This document shows positions 50,708 to 59,391 of a stretch of DNA of 64,000 nucleotides, piece after piece. The notes beneath the pieces are model-generated. The model worked only from the letters and a program-made list of their open reading frames with translations, had not been told where the DNA came from and searched no databases. This DNA comes from Actinomycetes bacterium (GTDB taxonomy: Bacteria > Actinomycetota > Acidimicrobiia > Acidimicrobiales > Acidimicrobiaceae). The position numbers and the translations under genes are program-made. The stretch is from NCBI GenBank assembly GCA_021803345.1, contig JAJZLS010000068.1:1-64000 (forward strand). Reading direction: 5' to 3'. Numbering within the stretch: position 1 is the stretch's first letter; every line of letters starts with the position of its first letter.

Positions 50708-52972
50708 ATGACAGTAATTGGCAGGCGTGAGCTTCGTTTAGAAGACAAAGAGTTATTGACCGGGAGTGCAAAATATATTTCGGACCTTACTGTTGATGGT
50801 TCGGCTTTCGTTGCATATGTGCGTTCTTCGGTAGCCCATGCTGAACTTGAGTCTGTTGATCTTTCGTCAGTGCGGCAAATGCCCGGTGTGGTTGGAGCCT
50901 TTTCAGCTTCTGATCTTGATCTCACTGACATTCCTTCACCGGCGTTAGCAGGAGGTAGGGTCAATGCTGAACTTCTTGGGCGTCCACTGCTGGCCCATGA
51001 CAAGGTCAGGTACGTTGGAGAGCCCATTGCTGCAGTGGTGGTAGAGCATCCCTCGCTTGCAGAAGATGCGATAGCTCTGGTTGATGTCAAATACAATCCG
51101 CTGGCAGCTGTTGTAGACCCCGAAAAGGCCTGCCAAGATGGAACGCTTTTGTACCCGCAAGCCGGCACCAATGTGGTTGCTTCATTTGAATTTGGTGATT
51201 CAGATCTGATCTTTGACGGGTTTGATATTGTGCTCAGCCAGAGACTGATCAATCACAGAGTTTTGTCCGCTCCTATGGAGGTAAGGGGCTGTATCGCTAA
51301 GTGGGAGGAGGACGGACGTGTTTCGATTTGGCTTTCCACGCAGGCTCCTCACCTGGCGCAACCCGCATTTGCAAGGGTGCTTGGAGTTGACAAAGATCGT
51401 GTCCGGCTTCGTCCTGTAGCAGTTGGGGGCGGTTTTGGCGCTAAGGCGTTCGCTTATCCTGAAGAGCTGTTAGTGCCGGTCCTAAGTAGAATTCTGGGTC
51501 GTCCGCTTAAGTGGGTTGAGACCCGTTCTGAAAGTATGGTGTCGTTAACTACCGGCCGTGGACAGATAACCACAATTACCATAGGAGCTGACAAAAACGG
51601 AATTGTTGGCGCTGTCGATTTCGACGTGTTGCAGGACAATGGCGCATACACCGGCATTGGGACCGGAATGCCTGCGGTTGGTTGGCTGCTAGCGACAGGT
51701 CCTTATGCAATTCCCCGCGCCAGATTGAAAGGTCGCTCTGTTTTAACTAACACCACTCCAACTGGTGCCTATCGGGGAGCCGGTCGCCCCGAACCCGCTT
51801 ACGCCCTTGAGCGAATGATGGATCTGCTTGCCTCTGAGCTCGGCCTTGATCCAGCTGAGGTTCGCAGGCGCAATCTTATACCTAAATCCAGTTACCCTTA
51901 CCTAGCTGCTACTGGCACCAAGTATGATTCGGGCAATCTTACTGGAGCGCTTGATACAGTGTTGGAGCTGAGCAAATATGATCAGCTGCGCTTAGAGCAA
52001 GCTCGCATTCGTGAGGCTGGCGGCAGGAGCCGTCTGGGAATTGGAATGTCGGTATTTGTAGACGTAGCCGGGCGTCTTTCGCCTCCGGAGTCAGGTTCGG
52101 TTGAGGTGCTTGAGGACGGCTCTATAGTGGTCAAAACCGGATCTTCTCCGCATGGTCAGGGTCATGCTACCGTTTGGGCAATGATAGTGGCAGAGCAGAC
52201 GGGTATCGAAATGGCAAAAGTCAAGTTCATCTATGGTGACACCGATGAAGTTCCCATAGGGGGAGACACCTTTGGCTCAAAATCACTGCAAAGTGCCGGG
52301 GTGACAGTTCACAGGGCAGCTGTGAAACTTGTTGAGCGCAGCAGGGAACTTGCGGCAAATATGTTAGAGGCGAGTGTGGACGATATAGTGCTGGATACTG
52401 ATAAGGGTCAGTTCTATGTCCAGGGCACACCGGAAATTGCACTTACCTGGCAGGATCTGGCCAAAAGTGAGATTGAAGCTGGAAGAAGGCTGGAAGAGAC
52501 TGTGACTTTTGAGGGAAGCCAGCCCACTTATCCCAATGGAGCATATATTGCAGTGGTCGAAGTAGATATAGAGACAGGTCATGTAAAGGTGCGCCAGCTG
52601 ATAACTTGTGACGATGCGGGAAGAATAATCAATCCGTTGATCGCAGAAGGACAGGTTCATGGCGGAGTATCCCAAGGGATAGCTCAGGCACTTTACGAGG
52701 AACTTCGCTACGACACGGAAGGCAATCCATTAACTTCGACATTTGCCGATTATCTAATCGTTTCTGCCTGTGAGGTTCCTTCCTTCGATGGGACTTTTCA
52801 AGAGACACTATCTGACCGCAATGAACTGGGAGTAAAAGGTATCGGTGAGTCAGGAAGTATCGGTTCGACCCCGGCAGTGGTAAACGCAGTAATAGATGCG
52901 CTTTCAGAATTTGGCATTCGCCATATCGATATGCCGTTGAGTCCGGAGCGGGTCTGGAGCTCTCTGAATTAG
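50708..52972 (+). CDS. Molybdenum hydroxylase large subunit (xanthine dehydrogenase/form II CoxL family)
   Basis: This 754-residue molybdopterin-binding subunit starts IGRRELRLEDKELLTGSAKY. It includes the aldehyde-oxidase a/b hammerhead domain, then GGGFGAKAFAYPEE, the active-site loop GAYRGAGRPEPAYALERMMD, SSPHGQGHAT and the catalytic Glu in GIGESGSIG. The loop AYRGAGR is the form II type, not AYxCSFR of true CO dehydrogenase. ATG 50708 follows a G-rich ribosome-binding site. The FAD (medium) and 2Fe-2S (small) subunit genes are not adjacent, so it must use partners encoded elsewhere. The substrate is unknown. Confidence 0.87.
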   Translation: MTVIGRRELRLEDKELLTGSAKYISDLTVDGSAFVAYVRSSVAHAELESVDLSSVRQMPGVVGAFSASDLDLTDIPSPALAGGRVNAELLGRPLLAHDKVRYVGEPIAAVVVEHPSLAEDAIALVDVKYNPLAAVVDPEKACQDGTLLYPQAGTNVVASFEFGDSDLIFDGFDIVLSQRLINHRVLSAPMEVRGCIAKWEEDGRVSIWLSTQAPHLAQPAFARVLGVDKDRVRLRPVAVGGGFGAKAFAYPEELLVPVLSRILGRPLKWVETRSESMVSLTTGRGQITTITIGADKNGIVGAVDFDVLQDNGAYTGIGTGMPAVGWLLATGPYAIPRARLKGRSVLTNTTPTGAYRGAGRPEPAYALERMMDLLASELGLDPAEVRRRNLIPKSSYPYLAATGTKYDSGNLTGALDTVLELSKYDQLRLEQARIREAGGRSRLGIGMSVFVDVAGRLSPPESGSVEVLEDGSIVVKTGSSPHGQGHATVWAMIVAEQTGIEMAKVKFIYGDTDEVPIGGDTFGSKSLQSAGVTVHRAAVKLVERSRELAANMLEASVDDIVLDTDKGQFYVQGTPEIALTWQDLAKSEIEAGRRLEETVTFEGSQPTYPNGAYIAVVEVDIETGHVKVRQLITCDDAGRIINPLIAEGQVHGGVSQGIAQALYEELRYDTEGNPLTSTFADYLIVSACEVPSFDGTFQETLSDRNELGVKGIGESGSIGSTPAVVNAVIDALSEFGIRHIDMPLSPERVWSSLN

Positions 52973-53136
52973 ATCTCAAGCGATGCAGTTCAAATAGAGT
53001 TTTCAGAGATCTACTTCGCTTTGGTCTAGTTACGGAAGCATCCGATATTTCTTGCCACAACTAACCCCTAAGCCCCTGGGTTTATCCAGATTTGATGGTT
53101 TTATTCAGGAAAAGGGTATCTGGAACAAAGTCCGAG

Positions 53137-55074
53137 CTAGCGATGGATATAGTCCGGGGGAGAGGTCTCTTCGTCGTCCTCCTGGATTCTGAACTGGGTT
53201 CGGTACAGCTCCGCGTAAAGCCCATTTTCACCAATCAGCTTGCTATGGTTACCTTGTTCCACGATTCTGCCCTTATCAATTACTACGATTAGGTCGGCAT
53301 CGCGGACAGTTGAAAGTCTGTGGGCTATGATCAGAGACGTGCGACCTGAGAGGACATTCTTGAGTGCCTTTTGGACGGCTAGTTCGGACTCGGAATCAAG
53401 ATGTGCTGTGGCTTCATCAAGTACGACGATATCTGGAGCCTTAAGAAGAAGGCGCGCTATGGCTATCCGCTGTTTCTCTCCGCCCGACAACCGATAGCCG
53501 CGTTCCCCAACTAAAGTGTCCAATCCCTGCGGGAGGCTTTCCACCAGAGGAAGAATCTGTGCCGCTTCAAGGGCATCTTTCATTTCAGCTTCAGTTGCAT
53601 CCGGCTGGGCGTAAGCGAGGTTGGATCTTATGGTGTCATGGAACATATGGGCATCCTGGGTCACCATGCCTACGACTTCTCGGAGTGAGTCAAGTGTAAC
53701 TTGTCTGATATCGATTCCGTTTATCTTGATGCATCCTGATTTGACGTCATATAGTCGAGCCACCAGCTGGATGATCGTAGTTTTCCCGGCTCCGGATGGT
53801 CCGACGAGGGCGACCATTTTCCCGGGTTCAGCCCTGAAGCTGATGTCGTAAAGGACCTGCTGGGGACGATGGGTTTCAGGAACGGCAACGGATTCAAGTG
53901 ACGCCAGGGAGACCTCGCTGGCACTCGGGTAGGAGAAGCTGACATTGTCGAATTCCACAGTTGCAGGTCCACGCTTTATTGGTTGCGCGTGTTCACTGTT
54001 TTTGATCATAGGTTCCAGATCGAGCACCTCGAATATACGATCGAATGATACAAGTGCTGTCATGACATCCACGTTGATATTTGAGAGCTGGGTTAGCGGG
54101 CCATACAGTCTGCTAAGGTACGCGGTCATGGCCACAAGTGTTCCGACTTGGAATGAGCCATGCACTGACATGATTCCTCCCCATCCGTAAACCAGGGCTG
54201 TGGCTAGTGCTGCGGTAACGGTAAGGGATACGAAAAGTATGCGGGCATACATCGCTTGTGTCACGCCGATATCTCTAACCCGCCCAGCTCTTCGTGAGAA
54301 ATCGGTGTCTTCTTCGCCTCTTCGCCCAAATAGTTTAACCAGCAGGGCCCCGGAAACATTGAACCGCTCTGCCATGGTGGTGTTCATTTCAGCTGCCAGC
54401 TCATAGCCCTCGCGGGCGATAGTTCCCAGACGCCGACCCATATAGCGTGCCGGAATTGCGAACAAGGGGACTATTATCAGCGCTACCAGGGTTATCTTCC
54501 ACGACATCAAAAACATAGCTGCGATGACCATTACGACGCCAAGGATATTCCCGATTACGTTGGATAAAATGTCTGACACCGCCTGCTGAGCGCCCAGGAC
54601 ATCGACGTTCAATCGGGAAACCAAGGCTCCAGTCTGAGCCCTAGTGAAAAAGGCGATTGGCATTTTCTGTATGTGAGAAAAGACTCTGGTCCTGAGATCG
54701 AAGACAATTCCCTGGCCAATCCTGGCCGAACATATCTGTTCGCCAAGCGCCAAGCCAGCGTTGAAAAGCGCCAGCACAGCGATTGTAACGGCAAGGCCGA
54801 CAATTAGACGCACGTCTTTGTCCAGGATGCCGCGGTCGATGATTTCGCGATAAATCAGAGGGTTGATAACCGTGATAAGAGAGTCAAATACGAGGAGCAC
54901 CAGGAATACTATTAGGAGCTTTCGATAAGGTCGGAGGAACCTAAGTATTCTTGGCAATGTACCTTTAGGCACAGTCATCTCCGTAACCGAGCTGTCACGG
55001 AATAACGATCGGTATCCACCACCACCAAGTCCCATCCCGCCCCTACCACCGACCATGCCGCCGGGCCGCATCAT
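53137..55074 (-). CDS. ABC exporter, fused permease and ATPase
   Basis: This 645-residue half-transporter has a Gly/Met-rich N-terminal tail (about 1-22), six membrane helices (about 50-340) and a nucleotide-binding domain. Walker A is VGPSGAGKTT, Q-loop VGMVTQDAHMF, signature LSGGEKQRIA, Walker B IVVLDEATAHLD and the switch IIAHRLSTV. It works as a homodimer or with another half-transporter to export lipids or drugs. Its start overlaps the stop of a MarR-type gene by four bases (ATGA), the usual layout for drug-inducible efflux. Confidence 0.92.
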   Translation of the reverse strand: MMRPGGMVGGRGGMGLGGGGYRSLFRDSSVTEMTVPKGTLPRILRFLRPYRKLLIVFLVLLVFDSLITVINPLIYREIIDRGILDKDVRLIVGLAVTIAVLALFNAGLALGEQICSARIGQGIVFDLRTRVFSHIQKMPIAFFTRAQTGALVSRLNVDVLGAQQAVSDILSNVIGNILGVVMVIAAMFLMSWKITLVALIIVPLFAIPARYMGRRLGTIAREGYELAAEMNTTMAERFNVSGALLVKLFGRRGEEDTDFSRRAGRVRDIGVTQAMYARILFVSLTVTAALATALVYGWGGIMSVHGSFQVGTLVAMTAYLSRLYGPLTQLSNINVDVMTALVSFDRIFEVLDLEPMIKNSEHAQPIKRGPATVEFDNVSFSYPSASEVSLASLESVAVPETHRPQQVLYDISFRAEPGKMVALVGPSGAGKTTIIQLVARLYDVKSGCIKINGIDIRQVTLDSLREVVGMVTQDAHMFHDTIRSNLAYAQPDATEAEMKDALEAAQILPLVESLPQGLDTLVGERGYRLSGGEKQRIAIARLLLKAPDIVVLDEATAHLDSESELAVQKALKNVLSGRTSLIIAHRLSTVRDADLIVVIDKGRIVEQGNHSKLIGENGLYAELYRTQFRIQEDDEETSPPDYIHR

Positions 55075-55589
55075 GGCTTGCCGCTCCCATCTGAACTAGG
55101 TGTACGGTCTGAGTCTTGAGAGGAGCTCGTCTCCGTTTCGGAAACAAGGTAGGACAGCATTTCCAGAAGCGCTCGTTTTTCGGTTTGGTCAAGTGACAGG
55201 AACAAATTACTCGAGGCTTCGTTTCTTGCTCTGTCCAGGTCAGACAACAGTCCGCGCGCTTCCTTTGTGAGAGCTACAATTACAGACCTACGATCGGTGG
55301 GATCGATTTCACGTCTTACCAGCCCCCGCTCTTCCAAAGCTTCAATCAGCGTCGTGGCGGAGCGTGGTACAACTTCAATCTTTCGAGCGATATCAGACAT
55401 TCTCATTGGAGTTGTTGCCCGACTCAGAATTTTGAGGACGCGAGCCTGTGTGAAAGATATGCCCATCGACGAGAGCCTTTGAATTGATCCGCGTCTGAGA
55501 CGCCTGGCAATCGTGGTGATGAGTTCACCAAGTTCCGAAGATAGCGTTTCTTCCGTATTGCCAGTCATTTCATCAGCATTAGTTTTCAT
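55071..55589 (-). CDS. MarR-family regulator of the ABC exporter
   Basis: This winged-helix protein of about 172 residues has STLGISFTQARVL-like N-terminal helix text (SSMGISFTQARVLKIL), MRMSDIARKIEVVPRSATTLIEAL as the recognition region and the wing GLVRREIDPTDRRSVIVAL. I choose ATG 55589, with GGAG 6 bases upstream, over TTG 55601. It is first in the operon with the exporter and probably represses it until a drug or metabolite binds. Confidence 0.9.
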   Translation of the reverse strand: MKTNADEMTGNTEETLSSELGELITTIARRLRRGSIQRLSSMGISFTQARVLKILSRATTPMRMSDIARKIEVVPRSATTLIEALEERGLVRREIDPTDRRSVIVALTKEARGLLSDLDRARNEASSNLFLSLDQTEKRALLEMLSYLVSETETSSSQDSDRTPSSDGSGKP

Positions 55590-55621
55590 ACTGATCTCCA
55601 ATAGAAATTAGTGACTTTTAC

Positions 55622-55637
55622 TCATTATAGACAATGA
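55622..55637. promoter_or_regulatory. Candidate MarR operator upstream of the exporter operon
   Basis: TCATT-atagac-AATGA is an inverted repeat (5-6-5) about 33 bases upstream of the regulator start. The spacing and AT-richness fit a MarR dimer site, but the arms are short and the match could be chance. Confidence 0.35.
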
Positions 55638-55709
55638 TCAGTATATTTGGATGCAATATCCGACACGGTTTGTTTGGCTGACGCGGCACTAGTGTCTACT
55701 TTCATATAG

Positions 55710-57005
55710 GCACTAGTATAGCGTTCCCTAAATAGCGTCACTATACTTGGAGTTTGTGATACACTCTTTTCACTGCCTTTTGAGAGGAGTATCGCCATAT
55801 GCCTTTCGCCCGGACCCGTCCCCCTTTGATATTAATCAATGAAGAACGATCTCAATTGTTACAACTGGCTAAGTCAAGATCAGCCCCGCACTCCCAAGTG
55901 GCTCGTGCCCGGATACTTTTGGGATATAGTGAGAACCAGCCATTAGCTGCTCTGGCAAGGGCCAGTGGAGTAAGTCTTGGGGCAGTGAATCGCTGTATCG
56001 ATAAAGCGCTTAGCTTGGGTATTAAAGCTGCACTTTCCGATTTGCCTCGAAGCGGACGGCCAGCATCTATCCCTCCGGAGGCCAAGCTATGGGTAGTCGA
56101 ACTGGCCTGCCAAAAACCGACCTCTCTGGGAATGGCTCATGAACTATGGACCATCAGCCTACTGGCGTCATACGTCAGCGCTAATGCTGAATCGGCAGGC
56201 TATCCGGAACTAAGCCAGGCAGGAAAGAGTCTGATACATGACATCTTGTCCTCCCATGAGCTTAGACCACACCGTATTCGCTATTACCTTGAAAGTCGGG
56301 ATCCGGAGTTTACAGAAAAGAAGGCCCGTATCTTGATCGCCTACCAGGAGGTGCCACTACAGATAGAGCACTTGAAACAGGAACCTGATACGGCACAAAC
56401 TATTACCATTTCCCTTGATGAGAAACCTGGCTGTCAGGTACTCAAACCAACCGCTCCAGATCTGGCGCCAGTTCCCGGGCAATATCCCGGCTGGGCCAGA
56501 GATTATGAGTATGAACGTTTGGGTACAGTCTCGCTCTTGGCTGGCCTTGATCTAGTTACCGGCCATATTCATGGGCTGGTGCGGGAACGTCACCGTAGTG
56601 TTGAGTTCATCGAACTTTTGACCCAGATCGATCAGTACTACCCAAAAGAATGGACCATTCGGATATTATGCGACAACCATAGTGCCCACCGATCCAAAGA
56701 AACCCAAGCATATCTGCATAAACATCAGGGTCGCTTTGAGTTCGTCTTCACTCCAACCCATGCATCCTGGCTGAATATTGTAGAAGTATTATTCTCCAAA
56801 ATGACGCGATCAGTACTACGAGGCATTCGCGCCGATTCTGTTGATGAATTCAAAACTCGTATCGAAATGTACTGGGCATCCTGCAACCAAGCTCCAGCTC
56901 CATTTCACTGGAGTTACAACCAGAACGACTTGGAGATTCTGACCAAGCCAGCACCAATCGATGAAAAGGCATAGTATCAGTAATTCAGGAACGATATACT
57001 AGTGC
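55710..57005 (+). mobile_element. Complete IS630-family insertion sequence
   Basis: The ends carry imperfect terminal inverted repeats: GCACTAGTATAGCGTTCC on the left (from 55710), and the reverse complement of the right end reads GCACTAGTATATCGTTCC (up to 57005), with further matches inward. One transposase gene fills the element. IS630/Tc1-mariner elements insert at TA; TA dinucleotides lie just outside both ends but the exact boundary is uncertain by a few bases. It separates the MarR/exporter operon from the LCP gene. Confidence 0.85.
55799..56974 (+). CDS. IS630-family transposase
   Basis: This 391-residue transposase has an N-terminal helix-turn-helix region (about 25-90: ARARILLGYSENQPLAALARASGVSLGAVNRC) and a C-terminal DDE domain. 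The acidic residues are in TISLDEKPG, ILCDNHSAHRSKE and HASWLNIVEVLFSKM, the DDE pattern of IS630. No frameshift or stop is visible, so it is probably active. ATG 55799 follows GAGAGGAG. Confidence 0.92.
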   Translation: MPFARTRPPLILINEERSQLLQLAKSRSAPHSQVARARILLGYSENQPLAALARASGVSLGAVNRCIDKALSLGIKAALSDLPRSGRPASIPPEAKLWVVELACQKPTSLGMAHELWTISLLASYVSANAESAGYPELSQAGKSLIHDILSSHELRPHRIRYYLESRDPEFTEKKARILIAYQEVPLQIEHLKQEPDTAQTITISLDEKPGCQVLKPTAPDLAPVPGQYPGWARDYEYERLGTVSLLAGLDLVTGHIHGLVRERHRSVEFIELLTQIDQYYPKEWTIRILCDNHSAHRSKETQAYLHKHQGRFEFVFTPTHASWLNIVEVLFSKMTRSVLRGIRADSVDEFKTRIEMYWASCNQAPAPFHWSYNQNDLEILTKPAPIDEKA

Positions 57006-57156
57006 GGTTTAGATGTCGCTGCGAAGCAAATGCCAAGCTGAGTTTTCAGTGCCTTAAATCCAACAGGCTGAAATCAGTACATGATGACGCAATTTGTTAG
57101 TGAAGGACGGTATTGAGGTCAGAAATTAAGAATCATAAGTTCTAAAGTTCCCGGTG

Positions 57157-58692
57157 TTATCCGCTTGGACATGCTCGAGGGTCCCAGGGTTGAAGCGGAT
57201 TCACCGACTGCGTTGCGGGCAGGGTTATAGGAGCTGTGGTGGCTTGAGTTGTGGAACTTCCACCTTTAGATGCGGCGCTGCTTGAGCTGGTTGCTTGGCT
57301 TGATGACGCGGTTACCGGTGGAGCCACGGTAAGGGTTGTTCCGGTGACAAGTTGAACCGGAGGGCCACTTGTAGTTGCAAGGTTGCCCATAATTATTGCT
57401 CCGGAAAGGCTGTTCCTGAGTACCCGTGCTTGCGCTAAATATCCAGGACGGTACCTAATTATGGTTTCGAGATTATTGCCCAGCACCTTGGTATTTCCGG
57501 TTGAATTAATCGTGAATCCGTCGGCTTTCAGTGCGGTTGCTACTTTGGCCGCTTGCAGATACTGTCCTGTGCCGTTCAGAACTGAAATTGAAAAACTGGA
57601 TTTGCTTATATTGGGTTGGGGTATACTCAGGTACTTATTTACGACGCTGAGATCCTGGGGTTCGGCAGGAAAGACCACGTCGCCATAGTTGGCTCCGTTG
57701 TACACATAGTTGTTCACAAGAGCCACTGGAAGCGTAGCAGTTGGGATGGTATTTGGATTCAGATGTCGGAATTTGCTGGCTATCGACACCATGTCACCAA
57801 GACTGAATCCTGAATCGACCTTCAGCTGAGGTACAACCGATGAGAGGATTGCATTCAGGGTCAGTGGATTCGATATACCTTTTTGTTTTACCGAGGCAAA
57901 TAATACCCTCATAAATTCGTGGTCTCGACGGATTCTGGAAAGGTCACCCAGCGGGTCCTCCACCCATGTTCCTGAAGCAGTTTTATAGTAGAGGTGACGT
58001 GCCCGAACCACCTGAAGGGCCTGGGTGCCATTCAGGTAATGACATCCAGTGGTTTGAACGTTAAGTCCTGAGTAGGCGTCTTTCACTGGATACGGGAAGT
58101 ACATATGCAGGCCGCCCAGGGTATTGACGATGCTCTGGAAGGAGTCGAAATTGACTTCGACGTAATGTGAGATGCTGATTCCCAGATCCTGTTCGACCGT
58201 TTTTACCAGTTGGCTGGGTCCCTGATTTAGAGCCGAGTCAACCCGGTTGGAAAGAGTGCTCCCCGGTATTGGCATGAACAGGTCTCTGGGAATCGACACC
58301 AGTGAAGCCTGCCCGGTAGCTGGATCTAGGTGAAGTATCATAGTGACATCGCTTCGGGCGCCACCAACTTGTTGCGCTGTACCAAAGGCTGCAGCCTGCT
58401 TACCATTAAGTACCGCTCTGGAGTTCGATCCCACGATCAAAATGTTCATAGGTTGGTTGGCCTGAGGGGTGGTGAGGTTGCCTACCGTGAGTTTCTTTAT
58501 CTGTCCGTATCTAAATCTTGCGTATCCGTAACCTACTGCTCCTATTAAAATCAGTACTCCCACGAAGATTATGGCTGAATTTCTTACTCGATGTCGGCGA
58601 GCCCTATATCGCTTTTTTGAATGCCTTGGTCTTCGGCTCACTGGCGAGTCTGCCGCATTGCTGCCACTGTTTGGCTCAACTGGAAATGTCAC
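57157..58692 (-). CDS. LytR-CpsA-Psr family protein with C-terminal LytR_C domain
   Basis: This 511-residue protein has a basic cytoplasmic stretch (about 18-38), a membrane anchor (AIIFVGVLILIGAVGYGYA, about 41-60), an LCP domain (VGSNSRAVLNG, GGARSDVTMIL, LVSIPRDLFMP, QVVRARHLY, LSRIRRDHEFM) and a LytR_C domain (SISVLNGTGQYLQAAKVA to GAIIMG). A Ser/Thr-rich tail follows. The Arg of SIPRD is present, unlike the LCP protein at 14543. It should attach glycopolymers to peptidoglycan. It is divergent from the pyrimidine operon. Confidence 0.9.
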   Translation of the reverse strand: MTFPVEPNSGSNAADSPVSRRPRHSKKRYRARRHRVRNSAIIFVGVLILIGAVGYGYARFRYGQIKKLTVGNLTTPQANQPMNILIVGSNSRAVLNGKQAAAFGTAQQVGGARSDVTMILHLDPATGQASLVSIPRDLFMPIPGSTLSNRVDSALNQGPSQLVKTVEQDLGISISHYVEVNFDSFQSIVNTLGGLHMYFPYPVKDAYSGLNVQTTGCHYLNGTQALQVVRARHLYYKTASGTWVEDPLGDLSRIRRDHEFMRVLFASVKQKGISNPLTLNAILSSVVPQLKVDSGFSLGDMVSIASKFRHLNPNTIPTATLPVALVNNYVYNGANYGDVVFPAEPQDLSVVNKYLSIPQPNISKSSFSISVLNGTGQYLQAAKVATALKADGFTINSTGNTKVLGNNLETIIRYRPGYLAQARVLRNSLSGAIIMGNLATTSGPPVQLVTGTTLTVAPPVTASSSQATSSSSAASKGGSSTTQATTAPITLPATQSVNPLQPWDPRACPSG

Positions 58693-58780
58693 TGCTGTAT
58701 TCCCCTAAAAATGTTTAGTTTTATTCTCGACTGCAAGGCGAGGCCTGAAGTTCTCGTTATAGACTACTAGAGGCTAGTGC

Positions 58781-58820
58781 CGTCAAGTGAGTCCAGTGAG
58801 GCTCATACGGAATTAGGAGG
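58781..58820 (+). promoter_or_regulatory. PyrR-binding loop overlapping the pyrR translation start region
   Basis: AGTCCAGTGAGGCT (58790-58803) matches the RNA loop bound by PyrR in Bacillus-type attenuators. Flanking GTG (58787-58789) pairs with CAT (58804-58806), and CCGT (58780-58783) pairs with ACGG (58807-58810), leaving a 5'-side bulge as in known PyrR hairpins. The ribosome-binding site TAGGAGG (58814-58820) follows four bases later. UMP-bound PyrR could thus block translation, as proposed for actinobacteria, without a terminator. Confidence 0.75.
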
Positions 58821-58824
58821 AAAT

Positions 58825-59391
58825 TTGCCGCCCCAAGATGGGTCAGTTTCAGGTTATTCTTATTCAGTAAAAGCCATTGTCATGGGCAGTATCGATATCG
58901 ACAGGGCGATTCGTCGTATAGCTCATGAAATTATTGAAAGAAACAGGGAAAATAGCGATTTAGTGATTGTAGGCCTGCAAAAGGGCGGAGTCTGGATCGC
59001 TGAGAGGCTATTCCGATCACTAGGTGAAATCTCGCCTGGCACTTATTTTTTGGGTTCCTTGGATATCTCTCTCTATAGAGACGATCATGCCATAAGACCT
59101 CTTATTGAAAGCTCTTCTACCGACGTCTCGGTTTCCGTTCAAGGAAAAACTGTGATTTTGGTAGATGATGTGATTTTTACCGGTCGCACAGTGCGCGCAG
59201 CGCTGGAGGCAATACTGGATTTTGGCCGTCCCAGGGCAATTCAACTTGCGGTAATGATCGACCGGGGTCACAGGGAGTTGCCAATCCGTCCTGATTATGT
59301 TGGGAAAAATCTACCCACCTCCAGCTACGAGTTGGTTGAAGTTACCCCTGAGGGAGTATCGATATTAGTAGGGGAGGATGATGAGTCGTAG
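58825..59391 (+). CDS. pyrR: Bifunctional pyr operon regulator / uracil phosphoribosyltransferase
   Basis: This 188-residue PyrR has RAIRRIAHEIIERNRE, the PRPP loop VILVDDVIFTGRTVRAAL, DRGHRELPIRPDYVGKN and the C-terminal TSSYELVEV. It senses UMP and binds pyr mRNA. I place the start at TTG 58825, because TAGGAGG lies just upstream and the PyrR-binding loop then falls in the leader. A longer frame to GTG 58777 would put that loop inside the coding region. Its end overlaps pyrB. Confidence 0.92.
   Translation: MPPQDGSVSGYSYSVKAIVMGSIDIDRAIRRIAHEIIERNRENSDLVIVGLQKGGVWIAERLFRSLGEISPGTYFLGSLDISLYRDDHAIRPLIESSSTDVSVSVQGKTVILVDDVIFTGRTVRAALEAILDFGRPRAIQLAVMIDRGHRELPIRPDYVGKNLPTSSYELVEVTPEGVSILVGEDDES

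Noticed and set aside
50708..52972. Carbon monoxide dehydrogenase large subunit
   Set aside because: The active-site loop is AYRGAGR rather than AYxCSFR, and medium and small subunit genes are absent, so CO oxidation is not supported.
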